A stretch of DNA of 64,000 nucleotides from Cohnella silvisoli (GCF_021190915.1 NZ_JAIOAP010000001.1:558001-622000); one strand, 5' to 3'. Shown: positions 24,555 to 33,907, counted from the first letter of the stretch. Program-made: numbers and translations. The notes: generated from the sequence alone by a model not told the origin.

Positions 24555-26840
24555 ATGATTAGAACAGGATTTCATTGGGTCGTAGCACTGGTTGTGGCCT
24601 TAAGCTTCTTAAGTATTTTCCCCGCAGCGCCAACGAGCGCGGCGACGGGAGACGGCCAACCGGGTGATGCCAATATTCAATATTTCGGGCGCTGGGATAA
24701 AAGCGATCTCACGAACGCGAAAAGCTATTGGGCAGGGGCTTATTTTCGGGTGAACTTTACAGGTACGACATTAAGTATCAAACTCGCTGCTACAACAGGC
24801 ATGTATGTAACGATAGATAACGGGGCAGTTGTTCAGTACGACAATGTTAGCGGAACCGTGAATCTTACACCAACTCCTCTATCATCAGGTACTCATACTT
24901 TACTGGTTTCGGCCCGGGCCGAAGTTGATAATATCCAGTTTCAAGGTTTAGTTCTGGGCAGCGGCGCGACGACTCAAGCCCCTACCGTAAGAAACAGATT
25001 AATTGAGTTTGTTGGAGATTCGATTACCGCCGGGTGTTGCGCATTGCCACATTACGTTCAGGATAACTACGCATGGTTAACAGGAGAAAGCTTGAACGCG
25101 GATCATACGCAAATCGCCTATTCCGGCGTTTGTTTGCAGGATCCCTCATGCGGGAGCGGCGTCGGGATGAGCGTTCAATATTTCAAATTGCAATCCCCTA
25201 ATTTTCCAAGCTCTCCAATGTGGGATTTCAATCGCTATCAGGCGGACCAGGTCGTTATTAATCTGGGAACGAACGATAATACCGCAGGGATATCGGACGC
25301 CACCTTTCAGAGCACGTACACGACCTTTTTGCAAAATATTCGAACGAAATATCCGAAAGCGGAAATATTCGTCTTGCGGACGTTCGGCGGATATAAAGTG
25401 GCACCAACGATCGCAGCTGTAGCTGCGAGGAGAAATGCTGGGGATGCCAAAGTTTTCTATGTGGATACGAACGGCTGGGTAACGACAGGAACATCCGACT
25501 ATAGCGACGCTTTACATCCATCCGCAAGCGGGCATATCAAAATCGCCAACAGACTGACCAAAGTTCTTACCTCCGATCATTATGGAAAAATCGGCGGCAA
25601 GCTGGATTTTAACGGTACAAACAGCTATGCAACATTGGGTTTTGGCGGGAATGCGAATGCGACAAACATGGGGACGGACAGCTTCAGTGTTGGTCTATGG
25701 TTCAAAAGCGTCTCTCCTGTCGGGCACCTGCGGATGATCACCAAGGGAAACTGGGGCAACTCGTCGGGCTACTTCATGTGGTATGATGGCGGCGCGATTA
25801 CGTTCAGTATCGGCTCAAACGGTGTGCAGGCGAATACCGTTCTGGTCTCCACTCCAGGTGGCTTAGACGATGGCAACTGGCATCAGGCCACTGCCGTAGT
25901 GGATCGAACGGCTCAGACTGTCAAGATTTACATCGATGGAGTTGCAAAGACGCTTACGAAGGGCGGAGGCTATTGCGGAACGGCGAGCGGAGCTTCGCTG
26001 GATATTTCCGGCTGTACCTCGCTGAACGCTTCGAGCTCGGACGCGCTTACGTTCGGCAGCTACAATGGGTTTGCCGAATTCTACTCCGGCTCGCTTGACG
26101 ACGTGCGCTTGTACAAACGAGCTTTAAGCGCAGCGGAAATTACGGAGATTTACTCCTTCAATGGGCTTGTGGGACAGTGGAAGTTCGATGAAGGCAACGG
26201 TACGGTGTTCGCCGATTCCAGCGGTCACACCTCTGCGGGAACTTCGACCGATGCGGATTGGGTGGCCGGCAAGTTCGGCAAAGCGCTTAGCTTTAATGGA
26301 CAAAGCAGCTATGACGTAATGAGCAGGTCGGGCGGGCTGAATATGGGAGAGCATAGCTTCAGCGTAGCGGCGTGGTTCAAAAGCGATTCGACCGGTACTC
26401 ATCAACGCATACTGTCCAAGGGGGATTGGGGCAGCGCCTCCGGTTATTTCCTCTGGTATGAGGGCGGGGCGCTGACATTCAGTCTCGGCGGAGAAGGGAC
26501 GAACGCGAGCACGGCTTTGGTCGGAACGCCCGGAGGCTTCGGGGACGGCAACTGGCATCATGTCGCGGCAGTCGTCGACCGTTCTGCTCGAACGATTCAG
26601 ATTTATGTGGACGGCACAGCGAAGACGTTGACATCGGCCACCGGTTATTGCGGCGCGGCAAGCGGCAATACGCTGAACATTGCAGGGTGCACCAGTCTTA
26701 ACGGTTCCAGCACCGATCCGTTTACGCTCAGCGGGCATTTGGGAACCTACGAGTTATTTAATGGAGCGCTTGATGATGTGAGGGTATACAACAGAGCGCT
26801 GAGTCAGACGGATATTAATCAAATTTTATTAGGGAACTAA
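24555..26840 (+). CDS. Secreted SGNH/GDSL esterase with two LamG domains (CE2-like)
   Basis: 761 residues, exported (signal peptide to about PTSAA). An N-terminal jelly-roll-like domain (about 35-145) precedes an SGNH hydrolase domain: block I EFVGDSITAG with the nucleophile Ser, GTND block, and DALHPSASGH with the catalytic Asp/His. A jelly roll followed by SGNH is the carbohydrate esterase family 2 layout (deacetylation of plant polysaccharides). Two LamG-like domains follow (about 345-525 and 535-755), each with KGNWGN or KGDWGS motifs nearly identical to the one in the upstream beta-helix protein. AGGAGG before the ATG. Likely works with that protein on an acetylated polysaccharide; the substrate is inferred. 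Confidence 0.88.
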   Translation: MIRTGFHWVVALVVALSFLSIFPAAPTSAATGDGQPGDANIQYFGRWDKSDLTNAKSYWAGAYFRVNFTGTTLSIKLAATTGMYVTIDNGAVVQYDNVSGTVNLTPTPLSSGTHTLLVSARAEVDNIQFQGLVLGSGATTQAPTVRNRLIEFVGDSITAGCCALPHYVQDNYAWLTGESLNADHTQIAYSGVCLQDPSCGSGVGMSVQYFKLQSPNFPSSPMWDFNRYQADQVVINLGTNDNTAGISDATFQSTYTTFLQNIRTKYPKAEIFVLRTFGGYKVAPTIAAVAARRNAGDAKVFYVDTNGWVTTGTSDYSDALHPSASGHIKIANRLTKVLTSDHYGKIGGKLDFNGTNSYATLGFGGNANATNMGTDSFSVGLWFKSVSPVGHLRMITKGNWGNSSGYFMWYDGGAITFSIGSNGVQANTVLVSTPGGLDDGNWHQATAVVDRTAQTVKIYIDGVAKTLTKGGGYCGTASGASLDISGCTSLNASSSDALTFGSYNGFAEFYSGSLDDVRLYKRALSAAEITEIYSFNGLVGQWKFDEGNGTVFADSSGHTSAGTSTDADWVAGKFGKALSFNGQSSYDVMSRSGGLNMGEHSFSVAAWFKSDSTGTHQRILSKGDWGSASGYFLWYEGGALTFSLGGEGTNASTALVGTPGGFGDGNWHHVAAVVDRSARTIQIYVDGTAKTLTSATGYCGAASGNTLNIAGCTSLNGSSTDPFTLSGHLGTYELFNGALDDVRVYNRALSQTDINQILLGN

Positions 26841-27354
26841 TGAATACTCCCCCACTTACAGCTAAAGCTGTTGAAGTCGGAGTTTCTAACGTATCGTCGA
26901 GTACGGACGCTTAACGCTAGTGGAGTTGACACGGTGGTGTGTTTATGACACCCAACCCCTCTATCCCATTGGTCATGCCTTTGGGACTACTTTTGAGCCA
27001 ACTGCAGGATTCCTAAGAATCATGAGCGCTTATACGGCTCTATTGGTGGCTTGAACATTTTACGTAGCAGAGCCAGGGTGTACCTGCTACAACCTCAGAT
27101 GTTCAATTGTCAAGGAACGTATGTTCCTATCAATTATATACCTTATTTGCCCACAACATCAACACCTGATTTTCGGGCAGATTCAAGAAGAGCCGATTCA
27201 CCTCACCACTTATGGGAGTGGGAGTCCTCTCGGCTGACAATGATAGATATTCGTTCAACCTATATTCGAGTTTTATGAGTCGGGAGTGGTCAGGGTTAAC
27301 GTTGCCTTGAGCGGAAGTTAGCCCTCACCAAACCTGTCCCACACTTGAAAAAAT
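26841..27354 (-). mobile_element. IS605-type relic or non-autonomous element with omega-RNA-like region
   Basis: 514 bp without a credible gene, starting one base after the esterase stop. At 26846-26883 a hairpin (ACTCC...GGAGT, with ACTT/AAGT and CAGC/GCTG around TAAA) resembles the right end of IS605-type tnpB elements, and the adjacent sequence looks like the scaffold of a TnpB guide RNA read on the minus strand. A second imperfect hairpin at 27191-27235 (AGCCGA/TCGGCT and CCACT/AGTGG) could be the left end. No TnpB motifs were found in any frame. It is unrelated in sequence to the element at 717-2115. Assignment rests on pattern recognition only. Confidence 0.5.
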
Positions 27355-27690
27355 TTGCCGAGTTGCATGCCCATGCTAAATGCTCAGAACGAGTCCACAA
27401 GGGAAGTCGGGACGTTGTTCATGAAGGTTCAACAACAAATGGAGTTTCTCGTAACTAACACTGAAACGGTCTCGCAATCCATTAGAATGTTGGATGATAG
27501 CCGACAATTCGTATTTCAGGCGATGGTTCAGAGCGGAGCGGTCGCAGAGCAAACTGCTGCTTCATCTGATGAGATAGCCTCTCAAAACAAGGAGCAATAT
27601 TTAATTCATAAACAGTTGATTCACTTATCGGAAAACTTGGAACGATTCGTTTCGTCTCTGGTTGCTTTGCTTTTCGTAGATTGCGAGTGA
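27355..27690 (+). pseudogene. C-terminal fragment of a methyl-accepting chemotaxis protein
   Basis: About 111 codons. ESTREVGTLFMKVQQQM and GAVAEQTAASSDEIASQNKEQ match the end of a chemoreceptor signalling domain (usual form ISAVAEQTAASSEE), then HLSENLERFVSSL. The sensory part, membrane helices, HAMP domain and receptor tip are absent, and the apparent start is a TTG without a ribosome binding site. The upstream part has been replaced by the IS605-like relic. Not expected to function. Confidence 0.82.
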
Positions 27691-27786
27691 TGTTGTTCAT
27701 TCTTCAGAATATCTTCATGTTTATCACGACCTGAATTTTAGATATCTTCTATATTCTAATTGAACAGCTTATTAACAGAGTTAAAC

Positions 27787-27816
27787 ACCTGACGGTAATC
27801 TACTGTCAGGTTTTTT
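27787..27816 (+). terminator. Terminator after the chemoreceptor fragment
   Basis: ACCTGACGGT (27787-27796) pairs with ACTGTCAGGT, apart from one mismatch, around a short loop, and six T follow. It may be the original terminator of the lost chemoreceptor gene. Confidence 0.8.
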
Positions 27817-28111
27817 AATTTCGAGAAAAGTCAGAGCTTTGAAATTATTTTTAATGATTTTGAGGGTAGCCGCGTCAATTGTGAACCGGCATAAAAATTA
27901 CATTTTCACCTTGATATACCGGATGCTTAATCATCGCGAAACCGCCGAAGATAGCCCGTAGACCAGGCTATTGCAATAAGTCGCGCATGGAATAAGCCTT
28001 ATGGCGAAACCGCCGTACCCGTACAGGCAATAATCCTTGCCGAATCCGAATCATACCCAATCCGACGGCATTGAACTATAATGGAGGTATCGTGAAGGGG
28101 GAGGACGGACT
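27817..28111. other. Intergenic region with a cluster of small hairpins (possible structured RNA)
   Basis: 295 bp before the Uma2 gene. Between 27936 and 28047 are GCGAAACCGCCG twice (27936-27947 and 28004-28015), ATAGCC/GGCTAT (27951-27971), ATAAG/CTTAT and GGCAA/TTGCC. No known riboswitch consensus was recognised. TATAAT occurs at about 28079-28084, between this cluster and the GGGGGAGG site of the Uma2 gene, so most of the hairpins lie upstream of that candidate -10. Confidence 0.35.
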
Positions 28112-28699
28112 ATGAGCGAAGAAGAAAAGGACAAGCGGAAAGAAGCCATGAAGGAGCAGCAGGCCAACTATTGGATCGAGGAGAGATATGAGATTATTGA
28201 GGGAGTTCGCTACGACTTCCTCTCATCGCCGAGAGTTTCGCATCAAATACTGGTCACCGAACTTTACGCATCCATCCGTTCGACATGCCATGCGGGCGGT
28301 ATCGTGCTGGTGGCGCCGATGGACGTCCATTTTGACGAGAACAACATCGTGCAGCCGGATCTCATCTTTATCGCTAACGATAATTTGCATATTATCAAAG
28401 ACGGATGGGTTAAGGGTGTTCCGGATTTGCTTGTGGAAATACTGTCCCCGAGCACCGGCTCCAAGGATAAGGTGCAAAAGAAAATCATTTATGAGCGGTT
28501 CGGAGTAAAAGAATACTGGATTGTCGATCCGGTATACTCCACTATCGATCAGTTGGTGTTCGTTGACGGCAAATATCGGCTGGAAGCCACCTACGGAGAA
28601 GAAGACACGCTTAAGTCCCCGAATCTGACCTGTATTTCGATTGATTTGCATCTGCTGTTTCAAGAGGCTATGCGCTTCAATGTGCAGCCGACCGAATGA
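28112..28699 (+). CDS. Uma2-family endonuclease-like protein (PD-(D/E)XK fold)
   Basis: 195 residues. Shows the family pattern: YEIIEGVRYDFLSSP, then the nuclease-fold motifs MDVHFDENNIVQPDLIFI and VPDLLVEILSPST, and YERFGVKEYWIVDP. The acidic and lysine residues of the PD-(D/E)XK core seem intact. GGGGGAGG lies 7 nt before the ATG. It is monocistronic: a hairpin-rich region lies upstream and a terminator directly downstream. A paralog of the same length is at 61023. The family is very common, but its biological substrate is unknown; a nuclease activity is inferred from the fold. Confidence 0.88.
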   Translation: MSEEEKDKRKEAMKEQQANYWIEERYEIIEGVRYDFLSSPRVSHQILVTELYASIRSTCHAGGIVLVAPMDVHFDENNIVQPDLIFIANDNLHIIKDGWVKGVPDLLVEILSPSTGSKDKVQKKIIYERFGVKEYWIVDPVYSTIDQLVFVDGKYRLEATYGEEDTLKSPNLTCISIDLHLLFQEAMRFNVQPTE

Positions 28700-28730
28700 A
28701 GGCGTCCGGTTGCAGCTTGACCGAAATCGA

Positions 28731-28772
28731 AAAGTGATGGTGCAGGAATAACCCCTGTTCCATCACTTTTTT
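28731..28772 (+). terminator. Terminator after the first Uma2 gene
   Basis: AAAGTGATGG (28731-28740) pairs with CCATCACTTT (28760-28769), with inner CAGG/CCTG pairing, then a T run. Confidence 0.88.
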
Positions 28773-28860
28773 CGTCATTCACATGATCTTTGACAACCTA
28801 TTTTTTCACTCAATCTGTTACAATGTTGACACTATAATTAAAGAATAGAGAGGATCACTT

Positions 28861-30669
28861 ATGTGGAAATGGATTCGTTCCAAGATAAGTCGGCAATTGC
28901 TGGCCATCTTTCTATTTGCGGTTATGGTCCCCTTTCTATTTTTCTATCGCTATTGGGACTATTCCTATAATCGGACTTTAGAAGATAGCTTTGCTGCCAA
29001 TACGGAGCTTGGATTAAACCAGTTGGTTATGCATGTGAATTCCTATTTTGGAGGCATGGGACAGAATCTGGAGTATCTGACCGGCAACCCGACTTTGCAA
29101 GGCCATATGAAAGCGCTGAACGAGGGAACAAATCCAGTTTCGAACTCGGAAGAGTTTCTTCATTTTCGGAATATTTACGATACATTTTCTTCTATATCTT
29201 TGCTGAATTCCATTGCCTATCTTCAAACTTCCGTTTATCTTAGCAACGGAATCAATGTGCGTTTTACTTCGCGGTACCAACCGCGGCCCGACGATCCTAA
29301 ACCGGAAGCAATAGAACAGTGGCTCCACCCGATAGACGTCGGGCCCGTCTCCGAACCTCGGGTGTTTTTCCCTCCTGACCATTCCGAATGGTTTGCTATG
29401 ACCCGGCCTATCGTGGATTACAGCGACAGGCGCATTCTGGGCATAGCGCGAATCGCAGACAGCACGGAACAACTGAGCAGCATGTTCGCCAACTGGGAGG
29501 ATAGTCAAACGGGATTGTATCTGCTGGATAATCATAACCGCATACTGTTTCGCGGTAAGGAAAGAACTCCAATGAATGCTTCACCTGAGGTGTGGAGCAG
29601 GACGGTGTCGGAAGGGCGCTCCCGTCTTCAGGAAATCGAAGGCAAAGATTATCTGGTCGTTTCACAGCCTCTCGGTTATTACGGGATGTCCGTTGGCGCA
29701 TTAATCCCTTACGATGAGTGGACAAGCCGTATATCCACGTTGAGAAGGGTGACATTGCTCATGGTGGGTCTCTTTATCCTGTTATCGGGGAGTATTTACT
29801 TCTTATTTTCTCATCGGCTGACGAGTTCGATCGCCCACTTGGCGCTTCTTCAAAAGCGTCTTCGGCAAGGTAACCTTGAGGTCCGCCATTCTACGAAACG
29901 AAAGGATGAGATTGAACAGCTCGGCCAATCGTTTAACGCCATGGCGGAAGAAATCCAGACACTTCTTAATCAGGTGCTTCGTTCAAGGCTTCTCTTGAAA
30001 GAAGCGGAGGTCCGGATGCTGCAAAGCCAAATGGATCCCCACTTTCTGTACAACACATTGGAAACGATTAATATGATGGCTATCGTTCGTAAAGCGCCTG
30101 AGATCTCCAGTATGGTAAGCTTAATGGCGAAATTTTACAGGTTGATGGTTAAAGTACAACAAAGAGATTTGTTTATCCCATTGAGTATGGAATTCGATAT
30201 GACTCAACTTTATCTGGAAATCCAGAAGATACGAATGGGTGACCGCCTGCAAGTTGAGGCAAGCATGGATGAGGGTCTGGCGAACATTCCAATGATTAAG
30301 CTTATCCTCCAACCGCTCATCGAAAATGCGGTCATTCACGGGCTCTCTTCCAAACCCGCAGGAGGAAAAATCTCGGTTTCGGCATCTATACGTCTAATTG
30401 AGGACGGGTATGGCGAGGTCAATATAGCCGTTTCAGACAATGGCATCGGCATGATGCCGGATGTCCGTGACAAGATGCGGCAGAGTTTGAACGATCCTTC
30501 CGGGCGCAATCAATCTATCGGAATTGTTAACGCACATCGAAGAATTCGCTTGCATTACGGCGAGCCTTACGGACTGGATATTCACAGTGAATCGGGAAAG
30601 GGAACGACTGTAACGATAAGGTTTCCGTTCCGCAAAGGAGGAGATGGACCTGAAAGTACTGCTGGTTGA
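28861..30669 (+). CDS. Sensor histidine kinase, YesM-like (module 3)
   Basis: 602 residues. Membrane helix at about 10-28 (QLLAIFLFAVMVPFLFFYRY), extracytoplasmic sensor of about 265 residues, second helix (VTLLMVGLFILLSGSIYFLF), HAMP domain (SSIAHLALLQKRLRQGNLEV), His-kinase motif QSQMDPHFLYNTLETIN with phospho-acceptor His, and ATPase domain LILQPLIENAVIHGL plus GIGMMPD and GTTVTIRFPF. GAGAGGATCACTT precedes the ATG. It overlaps the response regulator gene by 26 bp, which suggests translational coupling. Expected signal: an extracellular carbohydrate, possibly through the lipoprotein at 32413. Confidence 0.94.
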   Translation: MWKWIRSKISRQLLAIFLFAVMVPFLFFYRYWDYSYNRTLEDSFAANTELGLNQLVMHVNSYFGGMGQNLEYLTGNPTLQGHMKALNEGTNPVSNSEEFLHFRNIYDTFSSISLLNSIAYLQTSVYLSNGINVRFTSRYQPRPDDPKPEAIEQWLHPIDVGPVSEPRVFFPPDHSEWFAMTRPIVDYSDRRILGIARIADSTEQLSSMFANWEDSQTGLYLLDNHNRILFRGKERTPMNASPEVWSRTVSEGRSRLQEIEGKDYLVVSQPLGYYGMSVGALIPYDEWTSRISTLRRVTLLMVGLFILLSGSIYFLFSHRLTSSIAHLALLQKRLRQGNLEVRHSTKRKDEIEQLGQSFNAMAEEIQTLLNQVLRSRLLLKEAEVRMLQSQMDPHFLYNTLETINMMAIVRKAPEISSMVSLMAKFYRLMVKVQQRDLFIPLSMEFDMTQLYLEIQKIRMGDRLQVEASMDEGLANIPMIKLILQPLIENAVIHGLSSKPAGGKISVSASIRLIEDGYGEVNIAVSDNGIGMMPDVRDKMRQSLNDPSGRNQSIGIVNAHRRIRLHYGEPYGLDIHSESGKGTTVTIRFPFRKGGDGPESTAG

Positions 30670-32218
30670 GGACGAACGGTTTATTTTGGAAGGATTAGCG
30701 GCTATCGTGGAATCGATGGGACCTCCATTTTCGCTCGCCGGTTATGCGGCCAACGGGCTTGAAGCCATAAAATTGCTGAAGGATCTCGAACCCGATATCG
30801 TTGTGACGGACGTGCAAATGCCCGGCATGGACGGATTGGAGCTGCTTCATCACCTTCGTACGTTTCATTCGGAGATCGTATCCATCGTAGTAAGCGGGTA
30901 TGATGACTATCATTACATGCGCAAAGCCATACAAAGCGAGACAGTCGATTATCTATTGAAGCCTCTTCAACCCGAAGAGCTCCAAACGGCTTTACGTCTT
31001 GCTGCGGAGAGGCGCCAAGCTTTATCCTTGCTTCGCGGCGGGGGCGACGATATCTATTACCAGTTCAATCGACTTCTACCCTACATTCACGAGAAATGGT
31101 TCGACCAATGGATTCATGGAGAACAACCGCTATTGGATGAACGTTTCTACGGCGATCTTCGTCTGTTCGAAATGAAAAATTTGCGGCTGGGCATCGTTCA
31201 TATCGATTATTCCGCCAGAACGGATTGGCAGGGCGACTATCGACTAGCGCATCTTGCGGCATTTCAAGTGATGAAGGAATCCGTGCAGGGGGAACAAGGC
31301 GTAAAATGCTTTCTAAGCCGTCATAACGAAATGATGTTCGTCGGGATTCATTCGGAAATCAAAGGTTCAGCGCTAGAAATCGCCGTCGACCGCATGAAGC
31401 GGAATATCGAGGACCATTTGCGCGTTCCCGTTTTTATTGGAATCAGCTCAGACTGCCCCGACATCTTTCACATGAGTGAAGCTTATCCTGAAGTGAGGCG
31501 TCTAAGCTTTTCTAGAATGATAACCCCTGCACAAGTGACATACGCCGATCACATTTGCCTATACGAAAAGGAATTGGGCTTCCAAGAAGCAGCTAATGGT
31601 TTTCTTCTAGGTCGGGATCGGGAAGCGATATCCCATGTTATCGGAATAACGGAGCGATTTAGGAGAAATAGCGAAAGTTCCGAGGAGAGATCGCAGTTTC
31701 TATACCGATTAAGCCTATGCGTTTGGAAAGCCGTATCCCATAATCTGCTGTCAACGGAGGCGGAGGAGGCCTTGTTCCGCATTTTTAAGACGGCGGCTAT
31801 ATCCGAAGAGTGGGAAAGATTCTCGAATGAGCTTCGAGTATGGACAGAGGAAGCGAGCGCGGCGAGTTCGTTTTCCGGCAAACAGTACCATGTATTGGTA
31901 CAGAAGGCGATCCGATATATCGAAGAGCATTACGCCGATACGATTACTTTAACGTTTATGGCTGGATATGTTCATCTAAACCCCGCCTATTTCTCTGCGT
32001 TGTTTAAGCAAGAGATGGAGGTCAACTTCGTGGATTATTTGAATCAAGTGCGAATTCGGTCAGCCCAAGCGTTGCTCAAAGATTATTCCATGAAAATTTA
32101 TGAGGTCGCGGGGAAAGTAGGCTACGGCTCTACTCAGCACTTTATGAAAACGTTCCGAACTATAGTCGGCATCACCCCGTCCGAATATAGGCAAACTCTT
32201 AGTCAGAACGTAAAATAA
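30644..32218 (+). CDS. AraC-type response regulator, YesN-like (module 3)
   Basis: 524 residues. Receiver domain with Glu9/Asp10 pocket, phospho-acceptor Asp56 (VVTDVQMPGMDG) and conserved Lys in YLLKPLQPEE. C-terminal AraC double helix-turn-helix at about 420-524 (LTFMAGYVHLNPAYFSALFKQ, then IYEVAGKVGYGSTQHFMKTF). AAAGGAGG lies only 2-3 nt before the ATG, an unusually short spacing, and is inside the kinase gene. Pairs with the overlapping kinase and probably activates the transporter genes that begin 194 bp downstream. Confidence 0.93.
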   Translation: MDLKVLLVEDERFILEGLAAIVESMGPPFSLAGYAANGLEAIKLLKDLEPDIVVTDVQMPGMDGLELLHHLRTFHSEIVSIVVSGYDDYHYMRKAIQSETVDYLLKPLQPEELQTALRLAAERRQALSLLRGGGDDIYYQFNRLLPYIHEKWFDQWIHGEQPLLDERFYGDLRLFEMKNLRLGIVHIDYSARTDWQGDYRLAHLAAFQVMKESVQGEQGVKCFLSRHNEMMFVGIHSEIKGSALEIAVDRMKRNIEDHLRVPVFIGISSDCPDIFHMSEAYPEVRRLSFSRMITPAQVTYADHICLYEKELGFQEAANGFLLGRDREAISHVIGITERFRRNSESSEERSQFLYRLSLCVWKAVSHNLLSTEAEEALFRIFKTAAISEEWERFSNELRVWTEEASAASSFSGKQYHVLVQKAIRYIEEHYADTITLTFMAGYVHLNPAYFSALFKQEMEVNFVDYLNQVRIRSAQALLKDYSMKIYEVAGKVGYGSTQHFMKTFRTIVGITPSEYRQTLSQNVK

Positions 32219-32412
32219 GCTATTTTTGGTTTATATGAATCATTTTTTGGATACGGGAAGACTTCTGAAAATCGATTCATCAAACCCAAAAACCGTTGAT
32301 TGTTTAATGGTTTCCAGCAGAATAAAATGATTTCGAGGGCGATTCCTTTTCTAGAGACGAATAACCCCGCTAACCGGCAACAACAACTAACTCCGAGGGG
32401 GACAACATTGAG

Positions 32413-33834
32413 ATGAAACAGAAGAAATTATACAGTACGTTAACCTTAAGCCTCCTTATCCTTTGCTTGCTTGCAGCTGTTGCAGGCTGCGGAACATCCA
32501 AGAACAACAACTCCAGTTCGCAACCCGGAACCGATGCCCAAACGAATTCGCCTGCGGCATCCAGTTCCAATGAGAAGGATACGGCCGACAAACCCAAAGT
32601 GAAGCTGAAATTCATGCATTGGTGGGCTTATGTGGACGACAAAATCATAGCGGAGTTCGAGAAGCAGAACCCGGACATCGAAGTTGAAAATATGTATATC
32701 GCTCCAGGCGACACTTATGCCAATAAGCTGCAAGCGCTGGCTGCAACGAATGATCTGCCGGATGTATTCGCTCCGTCGGACAAAGTTCCTTTTCTGGTCA
32801 AACAAGGACAACTGCTCGATCTGAACGAATACCTGAAAACGCCAGCTTACGATACGGATAAGAGCTGGGGAGATACTCAGTCCAAGACGCTGATGCAGCA
32901 AATCACCGATAGCTTGAATAACGACATGGTTAATATGCCAGAGGACATGAAGCCGAAGAACAACCACTTCTGGTCGCTGCCCTTCGGAGCCATTTCCATC
33001 GCTATGGTCTACAATAAGAACATTTATGAGAAAGTGGGCATTCAAGAGCCGAAAGATTTTCAGGAGTTTCTTAGCAATAACGACAAGCTTCGGACCGCGG
33101 GTTATATTCCGATCTCGGTCGCGGGCAAAATTTGGGGCGATTGGTTCTTCAGTTCGTTCTTAGATCAAACCGGACGAGATTATTCTTCCACCGACAATCC
33201 GTTCCTGAACGGCACGTTTAAGAACGCGGATGCTCCATATGTAAAGGAAGCGGTAAGTGCTTATAGCGATATGATTTCAAGAAAACATTTCGACGAGGGC
33301 ATGGCTTCCGCAACCATCGAAGATTCGCAGCAACTGTTCGTTCAACAGAAGGCCGCCCAAATCTATATCGTGCCTGAGAATTTCGTGACTTATCTGGTAG
33401 AGAACAAGCCGAAAGACGTTACTCTTGGCGCCTTCCCGCTGCCAGGTTTGAAAGGCCTCCCTGCCCGTTCGCTTGGGGGAGCTCCGAACAACCTGTCCAT
33501 TAGCGCCAAGACGGCCAATCAAGAAGCTGCCGTCAAGTTCGCGAAATTTATGACCTCGACCACGGTATTTCAATTACTGGCAAGTCAGAAGGTTGTTCCT
33601 TCCGTTGAGGGATATGTACCTCCAGCGGACGACACGATCATGAGTGCCTATGCCAAAGCCTATGAAAATGGATTTGCAAGTCCGGTAACCGTCCCATTCA
33701 GCGCGGATGCTACAGCCAAAATCAATAACGAGCTGTTGCCGACATTGGTTTTCGAACATAATGTCGATGACTTCATGACCAAATACGCGAAGCTATGGGA
33801 TGTGGACGCTAACAATCCTAAGAACAAGAAATAA
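32413..33834 (+). CDS. Extracellular sugar-binding lipoprotein, family 1 (module 3)
   Basis: 473 residues. Signal peptide with lipobox VAGC (Cys26), a Ser/Asn/Thr-rich tether to about 58, then a family 1 solute-binding domain (VKLKFMHWWAYVDDKIIAEFEKQNPDIEVE), the MalE/UgpB type and shorter than the LplA-type proteins of the other modules. GAGGGGG lies about 11 nt before the ATG. The permeases at 33908 and 34815 are its partners. The switch to a MalE-type receptor and AraP-like permeases means module 3 is not a simple copy of module 2. Confidence 0.92.
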   Translation: MKQKKLYSTLTLSLLILCLLAAVAGCGTSKNNNSSSQPGTDAQTNSPAASSSNEKDTADKPKVKLKFMHWWAYVDDKIIAEFEKQNPDIEVENMYIAPGDTYANKLQALAATNDLPDVFAPSDKVPFLVKQGQLLDLNEYLKTPAYDTDKSWGDTQSKTLMQQITDSLNNDMVNMPEDMKPKNNHFWSLPFGAISIAMVYNKNIYEKVGIQEPKDFQEFLSNNDKLRTAGYIPISVAGKIWGDWFFSSFLDQTGRDYSSTDNPFLNGTFKNADAPYVKEAVSAYSDMISRKHFDEGMASATIEDSQQLFVQQKAAQIYIVPENFVTYLVENKPKDVTLGAFPLPGLKGLPARSLGGAPNNLSISAKTANQEAAVKFAKFMTSTTVFQLLASQKVVPSVEGYVPPADDTIMSAYAKAYENGFASPVTVPFSADATAKINNELLPTLVFEHNVDDFMTKYAKLWDVDANNPKNKK

Positions 33835-33857
33835 TCTGATATCACAACTGGTTACAC

Positions 33858-33880
33858 AAGGGACGGTCTAACCGTCCCTT
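33858..33880 (+). terminator. Intercistronic hairpin after the module 3 binding protein gene
   Basis: AAGGGACGGT (33858-33867) pairs perfectly with ACCGTCCCTT (33871-33880) around a CTA loop, with no long T run. Located between receptor and permease genes, it probably stabilises the receptor mRNA or attenuates the permeases. Confidence 0.65.
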
Positions 33881-33907
33881 GCCTTAGCATACAAGGAGTG
33901 AAAAGTT

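Noticed and set aside
27936..28047. Known riboswitch (c-di-GMP, c-di-AMP or magnesium type)
   Set aside because: The conserved sequence blocks of these classes are not present; only generic hairpins are seen.
32270..32285. Catabolite-response (cre) site upstream of the module 3 binding protein
   Set aside because: TGAAAATCGATTCA is palindrome-like but lacks the central CG spacing of the cre consensus.
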